A stretch of DNA of 64,000 bases. Source: Xanthomonas sp. 3793 (GTDB lineage Bacteria; Pseudomonadota; Gammaproteobacteria; Xanthomonadales; Xanthomonadaceae). The stretch is from NCBI RefSeq assembly GCF_024806835.1, contig NZ_JANTYU010000006.1, positions 1 through 64,000 on the forward strand. The letters are read 5' to 3'. Position 1 is the first letter of the stretch. Each line of letters opens with the position of its first letter. The notes beneath the pieces were generated by a model, which did no database searches, had not been told where the DNA came from, and was given only the letters and a program-made list of their open reading frames with translations. Made by a program: the position numbers and the translations under genes. Of the stretch, positions 37,634 to 45,730 are shown in pieces.

Positions 37634-38089
37634 ATGAACTGGAAGTCCGCCGTTACCCTGCTTGCCCTGTCCAGCGCCGCCATGCCGGCGCTGGCCCAGC
37701 CCGACCGGCAGGTCGCCGAAGACATGATCACCCGCTCGGCCAATGTCTGCCCCGGCCATAGCACCGACCGCACCAGCCCCACCGTCAAGGCCGTGCCCGT
37801 GGGCGCGCTGCGGGTGATGCTGGAGCGCGGCCTGGTCATGTGCCCGGACCGCCGCCTGGATGCCGCTGCGCCAGCAGTGTTCTACGGCCGCCTGGGCGTC
37901 TTCGCCTGGAACCCGGAAGTGCCCGCCGCCACGACGGTGATCGTCAAGCAGATCGGCAGCATGACCCGCAACGACGACTACCCGGTCGAGACGCTGGTGT
38001 GGGATGCCAAGGGCACCGCGCTCAAGCAGCAGACCGTGCCGATGTTCGAGCCCCGGCCGGGTGCGGCGGTGTTGTACAAGGTGCGCTAA
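37634..38089 (+). CDS. periplasmic protein of unknown function
   Basis: 151 residues with a cleavable signal peptide (VTLLALSSAAMPALAQ). Two Cys (ANVCPGH and LVMCPDRR) may form a disulphide. The rest has a beta-sandwich-like pattern (TVIVKQIGSMTRNDDYPVET). ATG 37634 preceded by GAGGAG. Not recognised. Confidence 0.75.
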   Translation: MNWKSAVTLLALSSAAMPALAQPDRQVAEDMITRSANVCPGHSTDRTSPTVKAVPVGALRVMLERGLVMCPDRRLDAAAPAVFYGRLGVFAWNPEVPAATTVIVKQIGSMTRNDDYPVETLVWDAKGTALKQQTVPMFEPRPGAAVLYKVR

Positions 38090-38119
38090 GCCGCGCCTGC
38101 GCCTCGCACCGGGGCCGTT

Positions 38120-38827
38120 TCAGCCGGCGTCCATGCCGACGCCGGCACCCGCCGCGGCTGCGGACAGACGCATGTGTCGGCGCGCGGCGTTGGCGATTGC
38201 GCTCACCACCACATGGATCAGCAACGGCACCGCCCAGCTGGCCCATAGCAGCGCCGCGATCGTGCCCGGCGACGGCGCAATGCCGGCCCCCACCGCCGCA
38301 TAGAGCGCGATGCGAAATATCACTGGCGCCAGGGTCACCAGATACGCCCGCACCATCCAGCGCTGGTGCTGGCCAACCTGCCCGCGACGGATGGCCACCA
38401 GGCCGACGGAGGCCATCAGCAGCCACGCCGCTTCCGTCGCCGCGAAGGCCACGCGGATGACCATCGGCGCTGGCGAGCTGGCAATCAACCCCGTGGCGCC
38501 AAGCATCGCCACCAGCATCCCGGCGAAATAGGCACGCCCCACGCAGCGGTGCACCCATGCGTGCCTGCGCCAGCGTTGCGTGAGGAACTGCAGCGTGCCC
38601 AGTGCGATGCCGGCGGCGCCACCACCCAGATGGCACCACAGCCAGCCGCGCCGAGTAAGGAACATGGCGTATGCCGGCGACTCCAGCGCGGCGTACTTCA
38701 GATACACGTGACGCACGAATTCGGCCGCGAATGCGGCCAGCGCAAGCCACAACAACGCCCACGCCACGCGGGCGACCGGCCTGCCACCAGCAACCGCAAC
38801 ACCGTCGCGCATTGGATCGACCCGCAT
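38120..38827 (-). CDS. DUF2306-like multi-pass membrane protein
   Basis: 235 residues with seven predicted helices. The pattern HLGGGAAGIALGTLQFLTQ-R, then HRCVGRAYFAGMLVAMLGA and QHQRWMVRAYLVTLAPVIFR (HxR...G.Y and HxRWM.R...) is typical of DUF2306, a family with conserved His residues that may bind heme or metal. Function unknown. ATG 38827 has AAGGAG seven bases upstream. Confidence 0.8.
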   Translation of the reverse strand: MRVDPMRDGVAVAGGRPVARVAWALLWLALAAFAAEFVRHVYLKYAALESPAYAMFLTRRGWLWCHLGGGAAGIALGTLQFLTQRWRRHAWVHRCVGRAYFAGMLVAMLGATGLIASSPAPMVIRVAFAATEAAWLLMASVGLVAIRRGQVGQHQRWMVRAYLVTLAPVIFRIALYAAVGAGIAPSPGTIAALLWASWAVPLLIHVVVSAIANAARRHMRLSAAAAGAGVGMDAG

Positions 38828-38928
38828 GCCCCGCTCCTTCGGCCAGCCGGCTCTCGGCAGCGGCACGCTAGCATGGACACGCTGCGGGAGCGCTGGCGCA
38901 GATCCTGGGAGCGATGCGGGACGAAGGC

Positions 38929-39258
38929 TTACGCGTGCCGCTGCACGTCATGCGGCACCGGGTCCCGCCACTCGCCGCCGAGCCGCTGCTCATAGATTTC
39001 GTCCACGACACTGCGCGCTGCACGGGCGGCATTGAAGATGCTCTCGCCCAGAACCGACAAGCTGGTGGCATCCAGTGGCTTGCCGCTGCACACCGCCACC
39101 ATGTCGCTCTGCGCGGTGATGGTGCGCAGCAGCGTGTGGAACTGGTCGATCTGCTGCAGGGTGACGCCGAAGGTGAAGGGCTCTGCGTGCGGTTGCAGCT
39201 TGGCTGCTGGCGTGGCGCGTCGCCGAGCGGTAGTCGAAAGGGCTTTCGAAGCAGTCAT
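38929..39258 (-). CDS. small conserved-looking protein of unknown function
   Basis: 109 residues. After a basic N-terminus there is a helical core (TFGVTLQQIDQFHTLLRTIT, then LGESIFNAARAARSVVDEIY). It somewhat recalls small xanthomonad/pseudomonad families (XAC0095- or DUF6124-like) but cannot be assigned. ATG at 39258; the frame is open upstream without coding character. Confidence 0.6.
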   Translation of the reverse strand: MTASKALSTTARRRATPAAKLQPHAEPFTFGVTLQQIDQFHTLLRTITAQSDMVAVCSGKPLDATSLSVLGESIFNAARAARSVVDEIYEQRLGGEWRDPVPHDVQRHA

Positions 39259-39376
39259 GGCGTCCGTCCTCGACGTGAGCGGACGGGATGTCCGCAAAGC
39301 CAGCGTAACGCGCTCTTTCGGATATCTGAAAACCAGATATTTCGCCTGGATTTCCAGCGAAACGGAGGCTCGTGTC

Positions 39377-40273
39377 TCAGGCCGATCTTGTCGGTTCGAC
39401 TGTCGCGGTGAAGCTCCGCGGCTCACCGGTGATCGGGTCATCGAACGCCAACGTATGCGCGAACAACTGCAGCGGACGCTCCGGATCATCGGGCCGCTGG
39501 TCTTCCAGCTCTGGATAGAAACGGTCATGCAGGATCGGCGCGCCCAGCGCGGCCATATGCACGCGCAACTGGTGCTTGCGCCCGGTGACCGGCTCCAGCC
39601 GGTACGTCCACGTGTCTACGCCGCGCGCGACCACATCGATCACCGTCTCGCTGTTCGGTTCGCCCACGCCATCGCGCATGCGGAAGAACGGCTCGCCCGG
39701 CTCCAACCGGCTGCGATGCACATACGGAAACGTCAGCCCAGGTAGCGGCGGCGCCACTGCCAGATAGTGCTTGCGGATACGCCGCTCGCGAAACAGCGCC
39801 TGGTAGACCCCACGTGTTGCCGGGTTGGCAGAAAACAGCACCAGCCCCGCAGTATCGCGGTCGATGCGATGCAACGGCACCAGTGCGGGATTATCGAAGC
39901 GTCGCACCAATCGCGTCAGCAGCGTCTCGCGCACGAAAGCGCCGGCTGGCACCACGGGCAGGAAGTGCGGCTTGCAGGCAACGATCACGTGCGCATCGGC
40001 ATGCACCACGGTTTCCGTCGCCGTGATGATCGGCTCACCCGCTACTTCGCGGAAATAATAGATTTCTGCACCCAAGCGATACGGCGCCGACACATCCAGC
40101 ACCTGCGCATTCGCGTCCAGCACACGCCCACGCGCAAAGCGGTCATGCCACGTGGCCGCATCGATGCTTGGGAAACACGCGCATAGCGCCTCCAGTACCG
40201 TCGCCCAGCTTCCCACCGGGAGCTGGAACTGGCTAGCGGCCATGCCATCAAGGATCGGGCGTGGTGGAACCAT
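39377..40273 (-). CDS. RluA-type pseudouridine synthase
   Basis: 298 residues. Motif PLHRIDRDTAGLVLFS carries the catalytic Asp of the RluA/RluC/TruC group; the later VTGRKHQLRVHMAALGAPI is the second conserved block. An S4-like N-terminal region may be present (FARGRVLDANAQVLD). Modifies uridine in rRNA or tRNA; the site is unknown. The ATG at 40273 is one option; GTG 40291 and ATG 40243 are in frame too, none with a clear ribosome site. Confidence 0.88.
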   Translation of the reverse strand: MVPPRPILDGMAASQFQLPVGSWATVLEALCACFPSIDAATWHDRFARGRVLDANAQVLDVSAPYRLGAEIYYFREVAGEPIITATETVVHADAHVIVACKPHFLPVVPAGAFVRETLLTRLVRRFDNPALVPLHRIDRDTAGLVLFSANPATRGVYQALFRERRIRKHYLAVAPPLPGLTFPYVHRSRLEPGEPFFRMRDGVGEPNSETVIDVVARGVDTWTYRLEPVTGRKHQLRVHMAALGAPILHDRFYPELEDQRPDDPERPLQLFAHTLAFDDPITGEPRSFTATVEPTRSA

Positions 40274-40448
40274 GGCGGCAGCGATGTGCACTCAAACAGA
40301 TAGGGCTGGATCGTACCTTGCCCGCGTTGGACTGTTGCGCAATCTGCGCAAGGACATGCGCACCTTAGCGGCGAAGAATGACTTTCGGGCGATACGCGCG
40401 ACGCCGCGTTAGGCAATGCTGCGGCTCTTTGCCGAGAGAGGGAACTCG

Positions 40449-41840
40449 ATGCGCCGTCCTACGTTCTACGCGGCCCTTGCCTGCCTTGCTGCATTCCTTG
40501 CGCCGCTTGCCACCGCAGCGCAGACGCCGCCGTCGTCATTCACCGCCTGCACCGACGCAGCGCCGCACACACCGCTGGCCGGTAGCGAATGCCTGCTCGC
40601 CCAGGTGCCGCTGCGTCACGAAGCACCGGATGCCGGCACCATCGACCTGTTCGTCCGCCGCTTGCCAACACCGGACCAGCGCAAGCGACGCGGCGAAGTC
40701 TGGCTGATTGCGGGCGGGCCGGGCGAAGCCGGCGCCTCGCTGTACCCGATGATCAGCACCTACCGGCGGGCATTTCCCGGCTATGACCTGGTCATTCCAG
40801 ACCATCGCGGCACCGGGCGTTCCACCCGCCTGTGCCCTGTGCAGGAAGCGCCGCAAAGCGCAGACGGCGTGGGCCTGGCTGGTGCCGAATGGGGCCCGTG
40901 CATCGGCGCGCTGTATGCCGACGCGCAACGCACCAAGGACTTCACCATCACCGAAGCTGCGCAGGATCTTGCACTGCTGGTCCGCCAACAGCGACGCGAG
41001 GGCAAGGTGCTGCTGTACGGCGTGTCCTATGGCACGCAATTGGCACTGCGCACCCTGCAAGTGGCGTCCGTGCCGCTAGATGGGCTGGTGCTGGATGGAC
41101 TGGTGCCGCCGGAAACTGCAACGCAATGGGACTTGAGCCACCGCACTGCGGTGGTCGATGCAGTTGGGCGCGCGCTGCTGGATGACGCACACATCGCCAC
41201 CTATCGCAGCGTGCTCGATCGCAGCGACAGCGCCGCATGGCGCACGCAAATCCCCGGCAACGACCTCAAGCGCTTTCTCGGCATGCTGCTCAACTTCCCC
41301 GCCCTGCGCGACCGGATCCCCGCGATCATCGATGGCCTGGCCCGCGACGACGCCACGTTGCTCACTACCACCATCGCCGATCTGAAGGCAGCGCTTGCAG
41401 CGATGGGCCAAGGTGGCGACAACCAGCCCGCATTGCCGCTGGTCATGCTGATCGCCGCGTCCGAAAACAATGCACGGCCAACACTCACCCGCGAAACCGT
41501 CGCGGCCGAAGCCAAGGACGCCCTGTTCGTCAGCCCCATCCCCGGCCTGCTGGTGGACGCCAGCCTGCCAACCTACCCGCGCGACGCCTGGTTCGGCCGC
41601 AGCCCCACCACCCTGCCGCGCACCCTGGTCATCCAAGGCACGCTAGACCCCAACACCCCGTATGCCGGCGCGCAGACGCATGCCACATTGCTGAAAGCCG
41701 CAGGCCCGATGACCTTCAGCACCGTTGAGCGTGGTGCGCATTGGCTGGCGTTTGCTGCGCCTAAGTGTTTTGCGAGTACGGTTGCGGAGTTTGTGGCGGA
41801 CCGAAAAGTTGCTGGGCGCTGTCGTGAGCCTGGCGAATGA
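40449..41840 (+). CDS. exported alpha/beta hydrolase with TAP-like C-terminus
   Basis: 463 residues with a signal peptide (YAALACLAAFLAPLATAAQ). AGGPGEAGASLYP is the oxyanion segment, DHRGTGRS the next block, and LLYGVSYGTQLAL the nucleophile elbow (Ser ~192). TLVIQGTLDPNTPYAGA holds the Asp and VERGAHWLAF the His. The layout matches tripeptidyl-aminopeptidase (TAP)/proline iminopeptidase-like hydrolases. Periplasmic peptidase activity is inferred. ATG 40449 follows GAGAGAGGGAA. Confidence 0.88.
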   Translation: MRRPTFYAALACLAAFLAPLATAAQTPPSSFTACTDAAPHTPLAGSECLLAQVPLRHEAPDAGTIDLFVRRLPTPDQRKRRGEVWLIAGGPGEAGASLYPMISTYRRAFPGYDLVIPDHRGTGRSTRLCPVQEAPQSADGVGLAGAEWGPCIGALYADAQRTKDFTITEAAQDLALLVRQQRREGKVLLYGVSYGTQLALRTLQVASVPLDGLVLDGLVPPETATQWDLSHRTAVVDAVGRALLDDAHIATYRSVLDRSDSAAWRTQIPGNDLKRFLGMLLNFPALRDRIPAIIDGLARDDATLLTTTIADLKAALAAMGQGGDNQPALPLVMLIAASENNARPTLTRETVAAEAKDALFVSPIPGLLVDASLPTYPRDAWFGRSPTTLPRTLVIQGTLDPNTPYAGAQTHATLLKAAGPMTFSTVERGAHWLAFAAPKCFASTVAEFVADRKVAGRCREPGE

Positions 41841-42066
41841 TGGGTTGCAAAGAATCCCACTGTTGCTCAGGGCACTCCCAGTCTGCGGCCCTCGAAGAGT
41901 GGCTATAGCGACACAAGCAAACTCAACCATTAGCGTAACGGCAAGCTCTACCGCTTCGTATCGCTTAATGCGGCACATTTGATGGGATGCGGATCGCAAC
42001 GACGGTTGGTTTGCTGACAAGCCTTGTTCCAGCGGTTATGTTCGAACCTGGAACGGGGGTTCTTGC

Positions 42067-42903
42067 ATGGGACGCAGAAAGAAGCAGAGCGCGTTTGAAG
42101 CGATGGCCGCATTGCCGTGGCCGGTTGGCTTCGTTATGGGAGTCGCTGCTTATCTGGTGGTGCGCTACGGCATCGGCTGGTGGTTCTCTCATCAGGGCGG
42201 AATGCTGTCCCAGGGCTTCGCCCAGCAATCGAGTGGAATGTTCGCGCCATTGGCGTGGACGCTGCTCGGCGTCTGCTGGCTTGCTGCGCTGTTCTCCTAT
42301 CTGGGCGCACGCAGCCGGCGGCGCTTTCTGGAAACACGCACAAGCCTGGAGAGCCTGGCCGCCGGCGGCTGGCGCCAATTCGAACTATTGGTGGGTGAAG
42401 CGTTTCGCCGCCAGGGATACAGCGTCGAAGAAACCGGCCTGGGCGGTGCCGACGGCGGCATCGACCTGATCCTGCGCAAGGACGGCCGACGCACGCTGGT
42501 GCAATGCAAGCAGTGGAAGCGCCAGCAAGTTGGCGTCAGCGTCGTGCGCGAAATGTTCGGCCTGCTCGCGCATCACCAAGCCCACGCAGTCAAGATCGCC
42601 TGTATCGGAACTTATACGAAAGACGCAGAGCGCTTCGCCGAAGGCAAGCCAATTGAATTGATTGGCGGCGAACAGTTATTGAGGATGATTCGAGCGGTGC
42701 AACGACAAGCCACATCGCAGGCAACGCCGGCGCCAGTACATGTCGAACCTGTCTTTGCTTCACCTGGGTCCAATGCCCCCGCAGCCACCGTCACCAGAAG
42801 CTGCCCGCGCTGCAGCAGCGCGCTTGTGCAGAGAAGAAATCGGCATATCGGCGATAGCTTCCTAGGCTGCAGTCAGTTCCAGGAGTGCAGAGGGACAGCA
42901 TAG
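42067..42903 (+). CDS. membrane-anchored Mrr-like restriction endonuclease with zinc ribbon
   Basis: 278 residues. Two N-terminal membrane helices (PVGFVMGVAAYLVVRYGIGW and APLAWTLLGVCWLAALFSY) precede an Mrr-type nuclease domain. GWRQFELLVGEAFRRQGYSV gives the helix with the conserved Glu, GGADGGIDLILRKDG the Asp and TLVQCKQWKR the QxK of the PD-(D/E)xK site. The C-terminus has a topoisomerase-type zinc ribbon: CPRCSSALVQRR then FLGCSQFQECRG. Such proteins are predicted DNA nucleases tethered to the membrane. No methylase is adjacent. Probably defence-linked. Confidence 0.85.
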   Translation: MGRRKKQSAFEAMAALPWPVGFVMGVAAYLVVRYGIGWWFSHQGGMLSQGFAQQSSGMFAPLAWTLLGVCWLAALFSYLGARSRRRFLETRTSLESLAAGGWRQFELLVGEAFRRQGYSVEETGLGGADGGIDLILRKDGRRTLVQCKQWKRQQVGVSVVREMFGLLAHHQAHAVKIACIGTYTKDAERFAEGKPIELIGGEQLLRMIRAVQRQATSQATPAPVHVEPVFASPGSNAPAATVTRSCPRCSSALVQRRNRHIGDSFLGCSQFQECRGTA

Positions 42904-42957
42904 GTGAACCTGACCAACCTGACCCCGCTTTTCGCAACTTAGATGAGGGCTTTGAGA

Positions 42958-43023
42958 TGTCCAATAAATACAGCGTTGGCGACATAAGCCACTTCACGGG
43001 TGGGCTTAATTCAGGCGTTAGGG
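42958..43023 (+). other. integron attC-like site (candidate)
   Basis: TGGGCTTAATTCAGGCGTTAGGG (43001-43023) closely resembles the 3' half of attC recombination sites (GGCTTAA spacer TCA then GTTRRR core). TAAGCC-AC at 42985-42992 pairs with GT-GGGCTTA at 43000-43008, as the inner attC arms do. The 5' outer core (expected near a CCTAAC word) is poor; GTCCAAT at 42958 is the only candidate. A lipoprotein ATG follows the core by eight bases, as in gene cassettes. Confidence 0.4.
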
Positions 43024-43030
43024 CGTAGCA

Positions 43031-43375
43031 ATGAAGACATTCGCTTTTCTAGCAATAGTGGTCGGTACATCGCTGGCATCCTGCACGTCGGGGCAGACCA
43101 AAGGTCCTATCTATAGCGGCGAGTATTTCTACAATTTCGAAAACGCCATCTTCACTCCGGACGATAAAGAGGAAGATTGGTGCCTCAGTGGCTTATCCAT
43201 GCAGAAGGCTGAGCTTCCTGCCAAAGATGCAAGTGGTCCGTGGGGCACCTCGCATGTTCTCGTGCGGGGCAAGCTCGGCCCAAGAGGTAGCTTTGGTGGC
43301 CTCGGTCGCTGCAAGCATGTTCTTGCAGTTACAGAGATTATTGAGATCACCAACATGAGGGGCCAGGGTGAGTAA
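43031..43375 (+). CDS. small lipoprotein of unknown function
   Basis: 114 residues with a lipobox (VVGTSLASCTSG) and a soluble beta domain: GPIYSGEYFYNFENAIFTP, then ASGPWGTSHVLVRGKLGPRG and HVLAVTEIIEITNMRG. This pattern (WGTxxVxVxGKLxPxG...LxVTEI) recurs in small exported proteins. It directly follows the attC-like site, as a cassette gene would. It is convergent with, and abuts, the truncated gene start at 43376-43471. Confidence 0.75.
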   Translation: MKTFAFLAIVVGTSLASCTSGQTKGPIYSGEYFYNFENAIFTPDDKEEDWCLSGLSMQKAELPAKDASGPWGTSHVLVRGKLGPRGSFGGLGRCKHVLAVTEIIEITNMRGQGE

Positions 43376-43471
43376 AGGGCGCCCAGGCTCGTTGACATGT
43401 CCCTTCTTAGCTTCCCATTCGAGTTGGATGACGCGATACGGGACCTGCTGGTTAGCATCTGATGCTGCCAT
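43376..43471 (-). pseudogene. truncated start of a gene downstream of lipoprotein 1
   Basis: From ATG 43471 (AAGGAG seven bases upstream) about 32 residues read ANQQVPYRVIQLEWEAKKGH, clearly related to the start at 44345 (IPYRLMQLEWDKNK). After 43376 the frame continues only as antisense of the lipoprotein on the other strand, so homology ends there. It looks like a cut-off gene whose downstream part was replaced, perhaps by cassette insertion. Confidence 0.55.
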
Positions 43472-43485
43472 GGACCAACTCCTTG

Positions 43486-44037
43486 TCAGTCCCTGAGGTT
43501 GATTACGCGAGTCAAGTACCAGCAGCCCCTGCTTCGCTTGAAGACATAAGTATCCATCTCATATTCCATACCAAAGTCCACCCTGCGCCCGTCACCGGCT
43601 GTCGACTCAATGGATATTGGATATCCAATCTCACTTTGTCGCTCGGGCCCCTTTGCCCCTGGAATAGTTTGATCAAAGACTTTTGCATCCTTGAAATAAC
43701 GAAAAGGGAATAGGTCGAGGCGAGAAGGTCCTTTCCGCTTGGAGATGTGCGTGGCCGGCGATGATGGCGTTACGTCTTCGACAGTGTAAGTCGGGACTTC
43801 ATACTCCAGCGGATCATCCGTGAAACGCAGACGCACTTCATCGTTTGCAACATCGGCGTAGCGCTGAAGGAAAGTGCTGAAATCCTTCGAGGGACAAGCG
43901 ACCGACGCTTGCCCGTTGTTCTGCCTCGGATGCTCGCGCTGCGGGGCGACTGGGTGGGCGGGCGACGTGCATCCCGCCATAGACAGACCAAGCACCGTAG
44001 CTAAGGCGGTAGATGGGTTGAAGTGACAGGCACCCAT
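43486..44037 (-). CDS. paralogous lipoprotein 1 of three (candidate immunity protein)
   Basis: 183 residues from ATG 44037 (upstream AAGGAAG). Lipobox SMAGC (VLGLSMAGCTSP). Mature part: KDFSTFLQRYADVANDEVRL, then DDPLEYEVPTYTVEDV, FRYFKDAKVFDQ, FGMEYEMDTYVFKRSRGCWY and LTRVINLRD at the end. It is closely similar to the genes at 44360 and 45107, with the N-terminal 70 residues nearly identical to the latter. An exported copy family followed by truncated partners suggests immunity to a secreted toxin, but that is inference. Confidence 0.8.
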   Translation of the reverse strand: MGACHFNPSTALATVLGLSMAGCTSPAHPVAPQREHPRQNNGQASVACPSKDFSTFLQRYADVANDEVRLRFTDDPLEYEVPTYTVEDVTPSSPATHISKRKGPSRLDLFPFRYFKDAKVFDQTIPGAKGPERQSEIGYPISIESTAGDGRRVDFGMEYEMDTYVFKRSRGCWYLTRVINLRD

Positions 44038-44057
44038 GCTCATCATTCTTCCTTTAT

Positions 44058-44345
44058 TCATGGGGGTGGCATAAGCGGAATTTGGTCAGGACGAAGGCCA
44101 TGCGTTTTTCCAGGCTCGGCAACCTCGATTTCTTGAAACTCCCCCCCCACCAGGCCAAGCGTTCGGCCTCGTTGACCACCAACAGCGCTACCGTTCTCCA
44201 GTTTAGCGCCACGATTGCCGTAGGGATGATGAGTGACAAGGTCGTCGAAGTTGTCGACGACCTCGTTGTGATATTCCTTATTCTTGTCCCATTCGAGCTG
44301 CATCAGCCGATAGGGAATCTGGGGCGTCGCCTCCTGTCCAGACAT
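44058..44345 (-). CDS. small or truncated protein downstream of lipoprotein 2
   Basis: 95 residues from ATG 44345, with AAGGAG seven bases upstream. Its first ~25 residues (QIPYRLMQLEWDKNKEYHNE) match the start of the broken gene at 43471. The rest is Gly/Arg-rich and shows no family; it is probably a truncated or frameshifted remainder of a longer partner gene. It lies between lipoprotein 2 and lipoprotein 1, in the same orientation. Confidence 0.45.
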   Translation of the reverse strand: MSGQEATPQIPYRLMQLEWDKNKEYHNEVVDNFDDLVTHHPYGNRGAKLENGSAVGGQRGRTLGLVGGEFQEIEVAEPGKTHGLRPDQIPLMPPP

Positions 44346-44359
44346 GTGCCAACTCCTTG

Positions 44360-44911
44360 TCAGTCTCTTAAATTGATCGCACGCGTTAGGCGCCAACAGC
44401 CCTTGCTGCGCTTGAATAGATACGAATCTATTTCATATTCCATGCCGAAAGAGACGGTGTGATCACCCCCTATCCCGGCCTCGATGGTGAAGGGGAATCC
44501 GGCGTCGCCTTCGGGCTCCGGATTTGCTTCCCCGGGATCGATGTGGTCGAAGACTTTGGCATTCCTGAAATAACGATAGGAGAATAGCTCAAAGCGAGAA
44601 GGCCCTTTTATTTTCGAGATGTGCGTAAGAGGGGACGAATCGGTCATGTCCTCCACTGTGTACGTTGGTACCTCGTATTCCAGCGGGTCATCCGTAAAGC
44701 GGCGACGCACACTATCATCTGTAGAATCGGCGTAACGCTCAAGGAATGTTGCGAAATCCTTGGCAGGACAACCAACAGTGGCAGGTTGGTCTTTAAGCTG
44801 AGTCGGCTCGCGCTGCGACGCAATTGCCTGCGAAGGCGAAGTGCATCCAGTTATGGTGACGCAAAGCATTGCGGTGAAGACTGCATATGTGTTCAAGGGG
44901 TATGCACCCAT
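44360..44911 (-). CDS. paralogous lipoprotein 2 of three
   Basis: 183 residues; lipobox ITGC (MLCVTITGCTSPSQ). Shares with the other two KDFATFLERYADSTDDSVRR, DDPLEYEVPTYTVEDM, YRYFRNAKVFDH, SFGMEYEIDSYLFKRSKGCW and LTRAINLRD. The most diverged member. ATG 44911 has AAGGA upstream; another ATG lies two codons earlier. The residues between blocks vary in the way expected of immunity or ligand-binding paralogues. Confidence 0.8.
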   Translation of the reverse strand: MGAYPLNTYAVFTAMLCVTITGCTSPSQAIASQREPTQLKDQPATVGCPAKDFATFLERYADSTDDSVRRRFTDDPLEYEVPTYTVEDMTDSSPLTHISKIKGPSRFELFSYRYFRNAKVFDHIDPGEANPEPEGDAGFPFTIEAGIGGDHTVSFGMEYEIDSYLFKRSKGCWRLTRAINLRD

Positions 44912-45106
44912 GCTCATCCTTATTTCTCAGTTGCTTGCGATCGGCGATGCATGTCACCGATATGGCCGATCATTCGCACCAGCCTTAAAGCGAAGACCCG
45001 ACGGCATGAGTTATTAATATTCCCTTTCCGCACTCCACGCAAGGTTAATAACTCTGTGTGCACTCGCCGCTTAGCTTCCTGTCTTGCCCCACTCCCCTAC
45101 TCCTTG

Positions 45107-45658
45107 TCAGTCCCTGAGATTAATCGCCCGTGTTAAATACCAACAGCCTTGACGCTTCTCGAACACGTAAGTATCAACTTCATATTCCATGCCGAAATTT
45201 ACCCTGCGCCCCTCGTTAGTAGTCGCCTCTACGGAGAGCTGTGAACCAACCTCACTTTTTGGCTCAGGCTTGCTTCTTCCAGCGGCTAGTTGGTCGAAAA
45301 TTTTTGCATCCTTGAAATATCGGTAAGAGAACAACTCAAGCCGAGACGGGCCTTTCTGCCTGGAGATATGCGTGTCCGGTGATGACGCGGTCTCTTCTTC
45401 GACCGTGTGAGTCGGGACTTCATACTCCAGCGGATCATTGGTGAAACGGCGACGTACGTCATCGTTTGCAACATCGGCATAGCGCTGAAGGAAAGTGCTG
45501 AAATCCTTCGAGGGACAAGCGACCGACGCTTGCTTGCCGTTCTGCCTCGGATGCTCGCGCTGCGGGGCGACTGCCTGGGCGGGCGACGTGCATCCCGCCA
45601 TAGAGAGACAAAGCACCGCAGCAAAGGCGATAGATGGATTCAAGTGGTAGGCACCCAT
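45107..45658 (-). CDS. paralogous lipoprotein 3 of three
   Basis: 183 residues, the first gene of the array in reading direction. Lipobox SMAGC and KDFSTFLQRYADVANDDVRR as in copy 1, DDPLEYEVP region with NDPLEYEVPTHTVEEE, FGMEYEVDTYVFEKRQGCWY and LTRAINLRD. After the stop comes CAAGGAGTAGGGGAGTGGGG, again a ribosome site, but the following GTG frame stops after 15 codons, so its partner gene is gone. Confidence 0.8.
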   Translation of the reverse strand: MGAYHLNPSIAFAAVLCLSMAGCTSPAQAVAPQREHPRQNGKQASVACPSKDFSTFLQRYADVANDDVRRRFTNDPLEYEVPTHTVEEETASSPDTHISRQKGPSRLELFSYRYFKDAKIFDQLAAGRSKPEPKSEVGSQLSVEATTNEGRRVNFGMEYEVDTYVFEKRQGCWYLTRAINLRD

Positions 45659-45730
45659 GCTCATCATTCTTCCTTTATTCATGGCTGTGGCATCTGAGAG
45701 GCCCGTCTCGGCGGCTGCTTCAAGACCACC

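Noticed and set aside
43193..43375. Continuation of the broken partner gene on the minus strand
   Set aside because: Similarity to the sister start ends at about 43376; beyond it the frame is antisense to the plus-strand lipoprotein, which has the better coding pattern.
44385..44400. GTTAGGC word as a second attC core
   Set aside because: It lies inside the conserved C-terminal codons of lipoprotein 2 and lacks the paired arms of an attC site.
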